Assembly: GCF_003946545.1 (NCBI RefSeq) | Contig: NZ_RHOA01000009.1 | Location: forward strand, 1 to 64,000 | Length of the DNA stretch: 64,000 nucleotides | Direction of reading: 5' to 3' | Source of the DNA: Levilactobacillus tangyuanensis | GTDB taxonomy: Bacteria > Bacillota > Bacilli > Lactobacillales > Lactobacillaceae | In this document: positions 7,601-15,991 of the stretch, piece by piece | Layout of the letters: every line of letters starts with the position of its first letter | Numbering within the stretch: the first letter of the stretch is position 1 | Notes under the pieces: generated by a model | Seen by the model: the letters and a program-made list of their open reading frames with translations, nothing else | Database searches by the model: none | Told to the model about the DNA's origin: nothing | Position numbers and translations under genes: made by a program

Positions 7601-10051
7601 ATGTTAGGACAAAACGAATGGCCCTCACGGCAGCGAACGAATCGCGGCTGGTTATTTGCCGGAGCGACCTTGGTCGCCTTGAGTGCCGGCTGGATGGTTG
7701 GGATGCCATCCGCCCAAGCCGCGAAACAAGTGCCTGCCGCTAAGCTGGTGGCCAATGAAAATACGGTTGGTCAGGTTACTGGGGAGAACGAACAAGCCAA
7801 CGATGCGGCCGAAGTTACCGCGGGACAACCGGGGATGACGACTGAAGACGAAACGACAGAACCCGATAATCCAAGCGATCATGAATCCGAGGCAATCAAC
7901 GGGGATCCTGAAGCGACGGAAGACGAAACGCCTGTCACACCACAGACCCAGGCATCGACCGAACGCTCGGATTTTTCTTACTCGCAGGATGAATTTGGCA
8001 ATTACGTTGTGACGGGCTACACCGGGGAAGCCCAACAACAGGCCAATGGGTCAGCGCCAGTTGCTGGGTATTCGACAAGCATCACGATTCCTGATACTTA
8101 TCGGGGTGTCGCTGTGGTAGGAGTTGCTGCCAATGCCTTCAACAATGACAATTCGGCGAATGATAACCTCCACATCATTACGGCCCTAACCGCCGTCAAG
8201 TTGGGGGCCAACATTCAGTGGATTGGGGCGGATGCCTTTAAGAACAATCTGCTTACAAGCCTCGGCCTGCCGGATAGAACGTGGTCGGTAGGGGATGAGG
8301 CCTTCATGGACAATCAGCTGACGATCGTCGATTTGAATCGGGTGGAGCAAATTAACCGCTCCGCCTTTCAAGGCAATGGCATTACTCAGTTGGCAGTTCC
8401 GGATACCACGACGGCCATTGCTGAAAAGGCCTTCGCGGATAACGCCATCACTCACCTGACTTTAGGCGATCGGCTAGGCGTGATTAACACCGCGGCCTTT
8501 CAGAAAAATCAAATACAGGGCCAGTTGGTGTTACCAGCTAGCATGTGGGGATTAGGCGATCAGGCCTTCCAGGATAATCAAATCACCGGGATTACGTTTA
8601 ACGCCCAATTAGCAGCCATCAATACGGCAGCGTTTGATCACAACGCACTCGTAGGAACCCTAACGCTGCCGACGAGTGTCACGGCCATTGGGGACAATGC
8701 CTTCAGTAACAATGAGTTGTCGACTGTCCAACTACCTGATCAATTGACTAGGATTGGGACGGCGGCCTTTGAAAATAATCAATTAGCTAGTGTGGTGTTA
8801 CCGGACGCGTTAACGGATTTAGGGTACCGGGCGTTCAAAAATAATCAATTGACGGCGATTACCTTTGGCCAACAGATCCATCGGGTTGGGACGCAGACGT
8901 TTGCTAATAATAAGTTGCCAGGAATGTTGACCCTTCCGGAGACCATTACCAACATTGGTGAAGAGTCGTTTGCCGATAATCAGTTGACTGGCGTCCAACT
9001 GGGTAGTCAGGTTGCCAGTGTAGATACCGATGCGTTTGTCCGCAATAATTTGCAACACATCAACGCCGCCGGACCGATTGGTAGTGTTGGTCAGGGGGCG
9101 TTTGCCGAACAACGCCAACTGACGGTGACCGTCTACGCCACCACCACGGTTGGCTTGGCGGTCAGAAACGCCATTAGCCAGCGACTGGGCTTGGCACATT
9201 TAGACCTTGCGGGTCTACAGTTCATCACGAGTGATGGCACCGGCCTCGCCTACGATGGCGTTAACGATTGGCTGACGTTACCGGCCGGTTTTTCTGGCGA
9301 TACCTTGGTCTTACGGTTAACGTCTGTTAGCGAGGATACTGGTGAATATGGTGTTCAAGAATTAACGTTGCAAATCAAGCCAGCTATGGTGACGGCGCCG
9401 GTGACCATTGGCAGTAATCGCGGCGACCAGACGAGCCTGCCCGTTACGGGTCAGGTTGGCAGCCAAGTGAGTGTGACCGTGCCGGCCATTGAAGGCTTTC
9501 GGTCGAATAAGCAGACGGTGATGGCGACGGTTAACCTGGATGGGACCATTACGACCACCGAGTTTGTCATGTATGTCGGTGGCCATGACGGTCGTGGCGG
9601 GTTACCAGATCCAGTGGTTCCGGTTACGCCAGAACAACCAACGGTGCCAGCAAGACCAGTCGTCCAGCCGGATAAACCTGTTCAGCCGCTGACGCCGACC
9701 GTGATGGTACCGACCACGGGTGGGTCAACCGCCCGTCTCACGCCTTATCAGGAGAACCATGAACCGGCGGGATTAACGGCTAATCGTGGGCAGTCTACCA
9801 TGATTCAATTGACGAGTGACCAACCACAACCGGATCGGTCAGTATCAATGGGGGATGAGCGTCACACGGGAACACCGTCACAGGCAGCAGTCGGTCAGTC
9901 TGAGACGACTAGTAGCCAAAAGTCCATGAATGCATCGGCAACCTTACCCCAAACCGGGGAGAAACCGACCTGGTGGCAGGCGTTAGGCGTGGCCATTTTT
10001 GCCCTGTTGAGTTCGCTAGGATTCGGGAATCGGCGCTCTCGTCGGTCATAA
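7601..10051 (+). CDS. LPxTG-anchored surface protein with BspA-type leucine-rich repeats (second copy)
   Basis: An 816-residue paralogue of the protein encoded just upstream. Order: export signal whose core is GWLFAGATLVALSAG (again a remnant of the KxYKxGKxW class) ending at SAQA-A; an acidic linker rich in Glu, Asp and Thr; about 13 LRR_5 units from roughly residue 125 to 495 with AFENNQL-like phrases; a beta-rich part and a MucBP-like module (GQVGSQVSVTVPAIEGF); a Pro-rich wall-spanning part; sorting signal LPQTG near residue 782, a hydrophobic segment and the tail GNRRSRRS. Start ATG 7601 has AAGGAGA 5 bases upstream. The shared order of domains points to tandem duplication followed by divergence. 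Function as an adhesin is inferred, not shown. Confidence 0.9.
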   Translation: MLGQNEWPSRQRTNRGWLFAGATLVALSAGWMVGMPSAQAAKQVPAAKLVANENTVGQVTGENEQANDAAEVTAGQPGMTTEDETTEPDNPSDHESEAINGDPEATEDETPVTPQTQASTERSDFSYSQDEFGNYVVTGYTGEAQQQANGSAPVAGYSTSITIPDTYRGVAVVGVAANAFNNDNSANDNLHIITALTAVKLGANIQWIGADAFKNNLLTSLGLPDRTWSVGDEAFMDNQLTIVDLNRVEQINRSAFQGNGITQLAVPDTTTAIAEKAFADNAITHLTLGDRLGVINTAAFQKNQIQGQLVLPASMWGLGDQAFQDNQITGITFNAQLAAINTAAFDHNALVGTLTLPTSVTAIGDNAFSNNELSTVQLPDQLTRIGTAAFENNQLASVVLPDALTDLGYRAFKNNQLTAITFGQQIHRVGTQTFANNKLPGMLTLPETITNIGEESFADNQLTGVQLGSQVASVDTDAFVRNNLQHINAAGPIGSVGQGAFAEQRQLTVTVYATTTVGLAVRNAISQRLGLAHLDLAGLQFITSDGTGLAYDGVNDWLTLPAGFSGDTLVLRLTSVSEDTGEYGVQELTLQIKPAMVTAPVTIGSNRGDQTSLPVTGQVGSQVSVTVPAIEGFRSNKQTVMATVNLDGTITTTEFVMYVGGHDGRGGLPDPVVPVTPEQPTVPARPVVQPDKPVQPLTPTVMVPTTGGSTARLTPYQENHEPAGLTANRGQSTMIQLTSDQPQPDRSVSMGDERHTGTPSQAAVGQSETTSSQKSMNASATLPQTGEKPTWWQALGVAIFALLSSLGFGNRRSRRS

Positions 10052-10125
10052 GAATTTGGTCCTAAAATACTGAGTTAGTCGTCGATCGGGGTTAGAAGGC
10101 GTTCTAGCTCATTAAGTCGGCGCTT

Positions 10126-10165
10126 AAAAAGGAGTTGTGAGAATTTTCACAACTCCTTTTTGTGC
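10126..10165 (+). terminator. Rho-independent terminator of the second LRR gene
   Basis: AAAAGGAGTTGTGA / TTCACAACTCCTTTT stem with a GAATT loop and a T-run. Confidence 0.9.
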
Positions 10166-10193
10166 TTCTAAGTCACCGTGGCCTAGCCCTTAA

Positions 10194-10225
10194 TTGACAT
10201 CGTCCGCGAATTTCGCTAAAGTCAA
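10194..10225 (+). promoter_or_regulatory. Promoter of the S9 peptidase-proC operon with nested dyads
   Basis: TTGACA (10194-10199), 17 bases, TAAAGT (10217-10222). Between the boxes lies GCGAA-T-TTCGC (10206-10216), and an outer pair TTGAC / GTCAA (10194-10198 and 10221-10225) frames the whole core promoter. A regulator bound here would block RNA polymerase; which one is unknown. Confidence 0.65.
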
Positions 10226-10275
10226 CTTAATTACAATGGGAGTTAGGTGACGTTGGCTTCAGGAAAGTGGGGACA

Positions 10276-12237
10276 ATGATGGCAACACTTGTGGAAGCAG
10301 AAGATCTGTATAAGTTACGACCGATAGCCCAGCCAGTGAGCGATGGCCAGCGGGTGTATTACATCGAAAGTCGACTGGACCAGGCCACGAATCAGAGCTG
10401 TTCAGCCGTTTATAGCGTGTCGCTACACGATGGTCGCGATCGGCGGCGGTGGAGCCCGGAAGGCGTGACGGTTAATGAATTGGTGCTGAGCGCTAGTTGT
10501 CGATACCTGGCGTTTGCGGGGGTCGTGGCGGATCACAGTCAATTGTTTCTAGTCGACGTTTCTGGTGGGGCTCCCGAGCAGATTACCCGTGGGGATGCCG
10601 ACGTGACTGACCTGGTCTGGTCTGCCGACACGGATGTGTTGTATTATCAAACGACGGCCGGTCCGGTCGCCACCGAGTTACCGGCGGTCAAAGTCATCCA
10701 GCGCCTGCAGTATCAAGAGAATGGGGTTGGATTATTGCCACAGGGCCGACGGTATCAGTGCATTCGCTACCAGTGCGCGGATGGCGATCAATCACTAGTC
10801 CTCTCACGCACGACGCCGTTTACCGTGAGTGCTGCCAACGAGGCGGGCCTCTTGTACAATCAGACGCGGTTACCCGACGATGAGCATGATTTTAGCGAAG
10901 GCGTCTACTGGCATTCGTTTAATGACGATGCGGATCACCTCCTGAACGAGGCGATTCGGGCGGGGGCCTTCAGTCAGGCTCGGTTGAACGATGATGGCCG
11001 CCATATTGTCATGTGGGGCCAGGATAATCATATACCGAATGTTTCCCAGTTTCATGCCTGGCTGGGGGATGTAGCCGGCACCACGGTTCGTGATCTCACA
11101 GCGCCTCGCGACGTGGAGGTGGGCAATATGCTGGCCATCGACAGCCAGCAACGGCTGAGTGGCCAATATGTCGCATGGCTCGATGCGACGACGGTCCTGA
11201 CTCTGGAAAACGAGCAGGGTCGGTTGAGCCTGGTTAGCCAGGACATCGACGGTAACCGGGCGCCTCGAACCCTCTTAGGCGGTGACCGGGCCATTACGGA
11301 CTTCAGCGTGGTCGATGATCAGACCGTGGTGTTCACGGAGACCACAATGACCAGTGTGAGCCGATTAAAGGCCCTAGACTTGGTGTCTGGGACCGAACGG
11401 GACCTGGTAAACCCCAACGTGACCTATGAGGCCAAACACGTGCTGGTGGCCGGAGAACGCTTTGTATTTAAGGGTGCCGCTGATTGGCCAATTGAGGGGT
11501 GGTATTTCGCCCCGGTGAATCAACACGGCCATCATCCGGCGGTGTTATACGTTCATGGTGGCCCGCAGGTCGACTTTGGCTACGGGTTTTATCATGAGCT
11601 ACAGTATTTGGCGGGCCGGGGTTATGGCGTGATCGCCATCAATCCCCGTGGCGGAAACAGTTATGGTCAGGACTTTGAAACGGCCGTGATTGGTCATTAC
11701 GGTGAGGGTGACTTCGATGATCTTATGCTGGGTGTCGACGCAGCGCTTAAACTAGACCCGACAATCGATGACCGGCAACTATGTGTGACCGGCAGCTCAT
11801 ACGGGGGCTTCATGACCAATTGGATCGAAACGCATTCCACCCGGTTTGCGGCTGCCGTGACACAACGGTCGATTGCCAACTGGATTAGTTTTTATGGGAC
11901 TAGTGACATCGGCTATTACTTCACGCCGTGGGAGCTACAGGCGGGGATGCAGGACATTCAGACCTTGTGGCGCTTCTCACCGTTGGCGTACGTTGACCAG
12001 GCATCGACCCCGATCCTGATTTTACATGGGGAGGAAGACTTACGCTGCCCCACCACGCAAGGCAAAGAGTTCTTTGTCGGCCTGAAAGAGGCCGGTGTTG
12101 AGACGCAATTAGTCCTATTCCCGCAGGCAAACCATGATCTTTCACGGTCGGGCTTGCCTAATTTAAGAATCGATCGCTTAAAACGAATTAATCAGTGGTT
12201 CCAGGACCACTTGCCCAAGGAGGACATGACGAAATGA
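10276..12237 (+). CDS. S9 family serine peptidase (acylaminoacyl-peptidase-like)
   Basis: A 653-residue cytosolic protein with an N-terminal beta-propeller of irregular WD/PD40-type repeats (phrases such as LVWSADTDVLYY) and a C-terminal alpha/beta hydrolase domain of the prolyl oligopeptidase clan. Visible landmarks are YVHGGPQ (oxyanion region), GSSYGGFM with the nucleophile Ser, the Asp region ILHGEEDLRCP, and NHDLSRSG with the catalytic His. It cleaves short peptides, probably releasing N-terminal residues or dipeptides. Start ATG 10276 (MMATL) follows AGGAAAG; GTG 10267 would overlap that site. Its stop overlaps the proC start in ATGA, so the two are translationally coupled. That pairing hints at proline-containing peptide turnover, which is inference. 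Confidence 0.88.
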   Translation: MMATLVEAEDLYKLRPIAQPVSDGQRVYYIESRLDQATNQSCSAVYSVSLHDGRDRRRWSPEGVTVNELVLSASCRYLAFAGVVADHSQLFLVDVSGGAPEQITRGDADVTDLVWSADTDVLYYQTTAGPVATELPAVKVIQRLQYQENGVGLLPQGRRYQCIRYQCADGDQSLVLSRTTPFTVSAANEAGLLYNQTRLPDDEHDFSEGVYWHSFNDDADHLLNEAIRAGAFSQARLNDDGRHIVMWGQDNHIPNVSQFHAWLGDVAGTTVRDLTAPRDVEVGNMLAIDSQQRLSGQYVAWLDATTVLTLENEQGRLSLVSQDIDGNRAPRTLLGGDRAITDFSVVDDQTVVFTETTMTSVSRLKALDLVSGTERDLVNPNVTYEAKHVLVAGERFVFKGAADWPIEGWYFAPVNQHGHHPAVLYVHGGPQVDFGYGFYHELQYLAGRGYGVIAINPRGGNSYGQDFETAVIGHYGEGDFDDLMLGVDAALKLDPTIDDRQLCVTGSSYGGFMTNWIETHSTRFAAAVTQRSIANWISFYGTSDIGYYFTPWELQAGMQDIQTLWRFSPLAYVDQASTPILILHGEEDLRCPTTQGKEFFVGLKEAGVETQLVLFPQANHDLSRSGLPNLRIDRLKRINQWFQDHLPKEDMTK

Positions 12238-13037
12238 AAATTGGATTTATTGGTGTTGGCGGGATGGCGCAGGCCATCATTGCCGGGTTACTTAAAACGA
12301 AAGCATTTACCCCAGAGGATATTGTTGTGCACAGTCGGCGTTCCGAGGTTTACGAACCCTATGCCCAGCAGAATGGTTTAGTGGCCGCGGCCAGTAATGA
12401 AGCCGTGGTAACGGCGAGCGACCTGGTTGTCTTAGCGGTCACACCTAATGTGGCCCAAGATGTGTTAGAAGGGGTTCAACCGGCCTTTGAGAACGGAAAC
12501 CGGACGCTGATCTCGATTGTTGCCGGCCTCTCTTTAGAAGAAATGGCTAACATTGTTGGTCAGCAGGTGCCGACGCTGCGGACCTTGCCCAACCTGAATG
12601 TGGCGATTGGCGCAGGGATGACGGCGGTGGCGGCCAATGCTGCCTTGACCGGCGACGATTTGGCCACGGCACAAAACGTCTTTGAGGCGATTGGGTCGAC
12701 CACCGTTTTGGCCGAGGACCAATTTGGCGTTTTCAGTGCCCTGGCAGGAAGTTCACCCGCCTTCATTGATTTCTTTATCGATAGCCTGAGCCGAGCTGCG
12801 GTTAAGCATGGGCTCAGTAAGGATCAGGCGACTAAGATTGCCGCTCAGGCAACCCTGGGTTCCGCACAGATGGTCTTGGCCAGCGACCAGATTCCATTCG
12901 ACCTAATTGACCAGGTATCTTCACCGGGTGGTAGCACGGTTGCTGGGCTCTTAGCCATGGAAGAGGCCGGGTTCATGACGTCGGTGGTGAAGGGAATTGA
13001 TGCCACGATTAAGCGGGATGCCGGCGGTCCAGCTTAG
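12234..13037 (+). CDS. proC: Pyrroline-5-carboxylate reductase
   Basis: A 267-residue protein that reduces 1-pyrroline-5-carboxylate to proline with NAD(P)H, the last step of proline synthesis. The Rossmann motif GFIGVGGMAQAI is at the N-terminus; the dimerisation and substrate part carries LAGSSPAFIDFFID and the family signature SSPGGSTVAGL near residue 228. Start ATG 12234 overlaps the TGA of the upstream peptidase (ATGA), with AAGGAGG (12217-12223) inside that gene. No proA or proB is in the window, so proline might instead come from ornithine or from peptides. Confidence 0.95.
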   Translation: MKIGFIGVGGMAQAIIAGLLKTKAFTPEDIVVHSRRSEVYEPYAQQNGLVAAASNEAVVTASDLVVLAVTPNVAQDVLEGVQPAFENGNRTLISIVAGLSLEEMANIVGQQVPTLRTLPNLNVAIGAGMTAVAANAALTGDDLATAQNVFEAIGSTTVLAEDQFGVFSALAGSSPAFIDFFIDSLSRAAVKHGLSKDQATKIAAQATLGSAQMVLASDQIPFDLIDQVSSPGGSTVAGLLAMEEAGFMTSVVKGIDATIKRDAGGPA

Positions 13038-13070
13038 CCAACACTGTTGGAAATTGTCTGCGCGTGTGAG

Positions 13071-13099
13071 TTGCCATCTTGGTCTATACCGATTATAAT
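13071..13099 (+). promoter_or_regulatory. Promoter of nagA-nagR
   Basis: TTGCCA (13071-13076), exactly 17 bases, TATAAT (13094-13099). The spacer holds the NagR-like palindrome described next. Confidence 0.85.
13080..13091 (+). promoter_or_regulatory. NagR (dre-type) operator in the nagA promoter
   Basis: TGGTCTATACCG lies between the -35 and -10 boxes. It matches the GntR/HutC dre palindrome TGGT-mTAk-ACCA with one mismatch. Binding there would block transcription. A NagR-type gene is the second gene of this operon, so feedback control by GlcN-6-P or GlcNAc-6-P is expected from the family. Confidence 0.75.
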
Positions 13100-13141
13100 G
13101 AGAACATAAGTGAGTTGTGGTCATTGATGAGGAGGAGACCC

Positions 13142-14290
13142 ATGAGTATTGTTTTGAAGCACGCGAAGATTTACACCGGGGATGACGTGATTGCGGATGG
13201 TTATATCCGCTTTGACCGTCAAATCGAAGCGGTTGGCCCCGTTGCCGATTTTCGGCCATTACCGGCCGATGAGATTCACGTTGTGAAGGGGCAGACCATT
13301 GTCCCTGGGTTCATTGACGTTCATAGTCATGGTGGCTATGGTTATGATAGTATGGATGGTGATCCGGAACAGATTGACCGGATGGTTAATCTGATGGCCC
13401 AAGAGGGGATCACGGCCATCTTTCCAACGACGATGACCCAGTCCAATGAGGCCATTGATCATGCGATGCAAGGCATTGCCATTGCGGCTGAACGCAATCC
13501 AATTATTCAGGGGGTTCATCTCGAAGGGCCGTTTATCGCGGCTATTTTCAAGGGGGCTCAACCCGAAAAGTACATCAAGGATCCCAATGTGGCGTTGCTT
13601 GATCGGTGGAACCAATTATCCGGCAAGCGCGTCAAGCTCATTACCTATGCACCGGAAGATGCTGGTGCCAAGGACTTCGAAACCTACTGCTTGGCGAATG
13701 GCATCGTGCCATCCGTGGGCCATTCCAACGCCACTAGAGAACAGCTTCTAGACAGTCGGGCGACTCACGTGACCCACCTGTACAATGCCCAACGCGGCTT
13801 GCGGCACCGGGAACCTGGGGTGACCGGGCACGCGATGTTAGAAGACAGTCTTTACTGTGAATTGATCTGTGACGGGTTCCATATTGTTCCCGACATGATT
13901 GAATTAGCCTACCGGCAAAAAGGGTCACAACGACTAGAACTCGTGACGGATTCCATGCGGGCTAAGGGGATGCCCGAAGGGGTTAGCGAACTTGGCGGTC
14001 AGAAGGTTATCGTGAAGGACCGGCAAGCCCGGTTAGAGAGCGGTAATTTGGCTGGGTCCGTGCTACGCTTCGATGAGGCCTTTAGGAATGTCATGGCCTT
14101 CACCGGCTGTGATGTTGCCGACGCCGTGCAAATGAGTTCCGTCAACCAGGCCGAGGAATTTGGCTTGACCCAGAAGGGAAAATTGACGGTGGGTAGAGAC
14201 GCTGACCTGAACCTAATGACCAGCGATCTGAATATCAAGAAGACCTATAGCCTGGGCCGCGACATGCAGGCTGTATTAAACAATAAATAG
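13142..14290 (+). CDS. nagA: N-acetylglucosamine-6-phosphate deacetylase
   Basis: A 382-residue amidohydrolase that converts GlcNAc-6-P to GlcN-6-P and acetate in amino-sugar use and cell-wall recycling. Metal and catalytic residues are visible: H61-x-H63, E128 in HLEGP, H194 in VGHSNAT, H212 in THLYNA, H247 in DGFH, and the catalytic D270 in LVTDSM. The QPEKYI phrase of the family is present. Start chosen: ATG 13142 with GGAGGAG just upstream; the in-frame GTG-like start at 13079 lies inside the promoter and is excluded. nagR follows 20 bases downstream. nagB is not in the window. Confidence 0.95.
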   Translation: MSIVLKHAKIYTGDDVIADGYIRFDRQIEAVGPVADFRPLPADEIHVVKGQTIVPGFIDVHSHGGYGYDSMDGDPEQIDRMVNLMAQEGITAIFPTTMTQSNEAIDHAMQGIAIAAERNPIIQGVHLEGPFIAAIFKGAQPEKYIKDPNVALLDRWNQLSGKRVKLITYAPEDAGAKDFETYCLANGIVPSVGHSNATREQLLDSRATHVTHLYNAQRGLRHREPGVTGHAMLEDSLYCELICDGFHIVPDMIELAYRQKGSQRLELVTDSMRAKGMPEGVSELGGQKVIVKDRQARLESGNLAGSVLRFDEAFRNVMAFTGCDVADAVQMSSVNQAEEFGLTQKGKLTVGRDADLNLMTSDLNIKKTYSLGRDMQAVLNNK

Positions 14291-14310
14291 TTGGATTTCA
14301 AGAAGGGACG

Positions 14311-15021
14311 TTGAGTAGTGTGAGCTCACCGATTTATATTCAAATTCATAATGACATTAAACGAGCAATTGAGGCTGGTAAGTGGGCCGTTGGCGACCGG
14401 ATACCGTCTGAACGAGAATTGTCCCGTGATTTTGATGTGAGTCGAATGACGCTTCGTCAGGCGATTCAAACGTTAGTTGACGAAGGGATCTTGGAGCGTC
14501 AGGTGGGTTCCGGAACTTACGTTGCCAACCAAAAGGTTCAAGAAAAGATGTCTGGGGTCACGAGTTTTACCGATCTGATGTTGACCCAGGGCAAGCAGCC
14601 AACGAGTAAAACCATCTCGTATCACGTGATGAATCCATCACTGAGTGAGGCCGAAAAGCTGGAATTGAGTGAAGACGATCGGGTCTTGCGGATGGAACGA
14701 ATTCGTTATGGCGACGATGTGCCGATTTGTTTCGAAGTTGCCACGGTGCCAGAAAAGCTGGTGGACGGCCTGAATAAAAAGGAAGTTACGAGCTCACTGT
14801 ACCGTGCCCTAGAAGACAAGAAACAATTGAATCCGGGGAAGGCCCAACAGACCGTTTCCGCGATGTCTGCTTCCGAAAGGATTGCCGAGTACCTGAAGAT
14901 TAAGCGGGGCGACGCGATTCTGCGTCTGCGTCAGGTCACCTACCTGCAAGACGGGACGCCATTCGAATATGTTCGGACCCAGTACGTTGGGGAACGATTC
15001 GAATTTTACTTAGAGAAGTAA
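14311..15021 (+). CDS. nagR: GntR/HutC-family amino-sugar regulator
   Basis: A 236-residue repressor. The N-terminal winged helix (about residues 8-73) has the GntR signature P-SERELSRDFDVSRMTLRQA and the wing GSGTYV; the C-terminal UTRA domain (about 90-230) binds the effector, as in NagR/YvoA. Family knowledge: it represses nag genes and is released by GlcN-6-P or GlcNAc-6-P. Location behind nagA and the dre-like site in the promoter support this. Start: TTG 14311 with AAGAAGG four bases away; GTG 14320 (12 bases away) is an alternative. Likely targets are its own operon and perhaps the EIIB-like gene at 596. Confidence 0.9.
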   Translation: MSSVSSPIYIQIHNDIKRAIEAGKWAVGDRIPSERELSRDFDVSRMTLRQAIQTLVDEGILERQVGSGTYVANQKVQEKMSGVTSFTDLMLTQGKQPTSKTISYHVMNPSLSEAEKLELSEDDRVLRMERIRYGDDVPICFEVATVPEKLVDGLNKKEVTSSLYRALEDKKQLNPGKAQQTVSAMSASERIAEYLKIKRGDAILRLRQVTYLQDGTPFEYVRTQYVGERFEFYLEK

Positions 15022-15024
15022 TTA

Positions 15025-15074
15025 AAAATGCCTCACGAAACGAGCCAGTTACTGACTCGTTTTGTGAGGCATTT
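15025..15074. terminator. Bidirectional terminator between nagR and tagA
   Basis: AAATGCCTCAC-GAAACGAG pairs with CTCGTTTT-GTGAGGCATTT. The better T-run faces the minus strand, so it mainly serves tagA while also closing the nagA-nagR transcript. Confidence 0.85.
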
Positions 15075-15091
15075 GTCATGAATGTTAGTGA

Positions 15092-15829
15092 TTAGCGTCG
15101 CTGCCGCTTGGCCTGTTGGCGAACCAGGCGCAGGTATTGTGGAATGACGGCAATCCGCTTTAAACGTTTGGGTTCCTTGACCGTCCGGTAGAACCACTCA
15201 AGGTGATGAGTTTGCCAGAATTTTGGCGCCCGGTCGACCATGCCGGCGAGAACATCAAAACTACCACCTACCCCCATCCACAGGCCGTTGGCAACGTGAC
15301 GATGGGCCTGAATGAACTCTTCTTGCTTGGGGAAACCCAAGGCCGTGAAGACCATGTCGGGTTGCTTATCCCGGATGTCTTGGACGATGGGCCCGTCATC
15401 GGTGAAATAACCATCGTGAAGGCCGGCAATCGTTAAACCAGGAAAACGTTCAGGTAAGATTTTAGCGAGTGCTTCGATCACGGCTGGCTTGGCACCAACA
15501 AAGTAGGCGGAACGGTGGTTCTGACTGCCCCATTCGAGGAGGGCTTCCAGGGTGTCATACCCGGTAATTCGTTCGGGAAGTGGCTGATTCAGGATCTTGG
15601 CACCGTCCAGGATGCCGACGCCATCCGGTGTAATGAAGTCCGCGGTGTGTAAGAGGCCATGATAGGCGGCGTGCTCATGAGCGTACATCACAATTTCAGG
15701 ATTGGCCGTGACCACAAAGGTATTCGTGTGCGTGAGAATACGGTCCTGTAAGACGGGCAGCAGTTCGGCCGCAGTGGTTTTGACGAAGGGAACGTCGAGG
15801 ACGTTAACGGTTGGAAATAGGGTTTGCAT
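15092..15829 (-). CDS. tagA: WecG/TagA/CpsF glycosyltransferase (ManNAc transferase)
   Basis: A 245-residue GT26 enzyme that adds ManNAc from UDP-ManNAc to undecaprenyl-PP-GlcNAc, the committed linkage-unit step of wall teichoic acid synthesis. Family landmarks: VTANPEIVMYA, the phrase TPDGVGIL with the catalytic Asp near residue 70, FVGAKP, GYF, and FTALGFPKQEEFI followed by VGGSFDVLAG. Start ATG has a CTCC (GGAG) complement 10 bases upstream. It is alone and convergent with nagR. No other tag genes are nearby, so the rest of the pathway lies outside the window. Confidence 0.93.
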   Translation of the reverse strand: MQTLFPTVNVLDVPFVKTTAAELLPVLQDRILTHTNTFVVTANPEIVMYAHEHAAYHGLLHTADFITPDGVGILDGAKILNQPLPERITGYDTLEALLEWGSQNHRSAYFVGAKPAVIEALAKILPERFPGLTIAGLHDGYFTDDGPIVQDIRDKQPDMVFTALGFPKQEEFIQAHRHVANGLWMGVGGSFDVLAGMVDRAPKFWQTHHLEWFYRTVKEPKRLKRIAVIPQYLRLVRQQAKRQRR

Positions 15830-15991
15830 GGCGGTGACTCCTTTCAGGGATAGTCATGGGAACTAATTAAGCCAGCATGACCGTATTAAAAATTAGGACG
15901 CTCTATGTATTTCATGCTAGAATAAGCCCATTAGAAGTAAAAAACAGGCATAAAAAATCGGTTACTGACCGACTAAGGGAGTAAGTTTATT

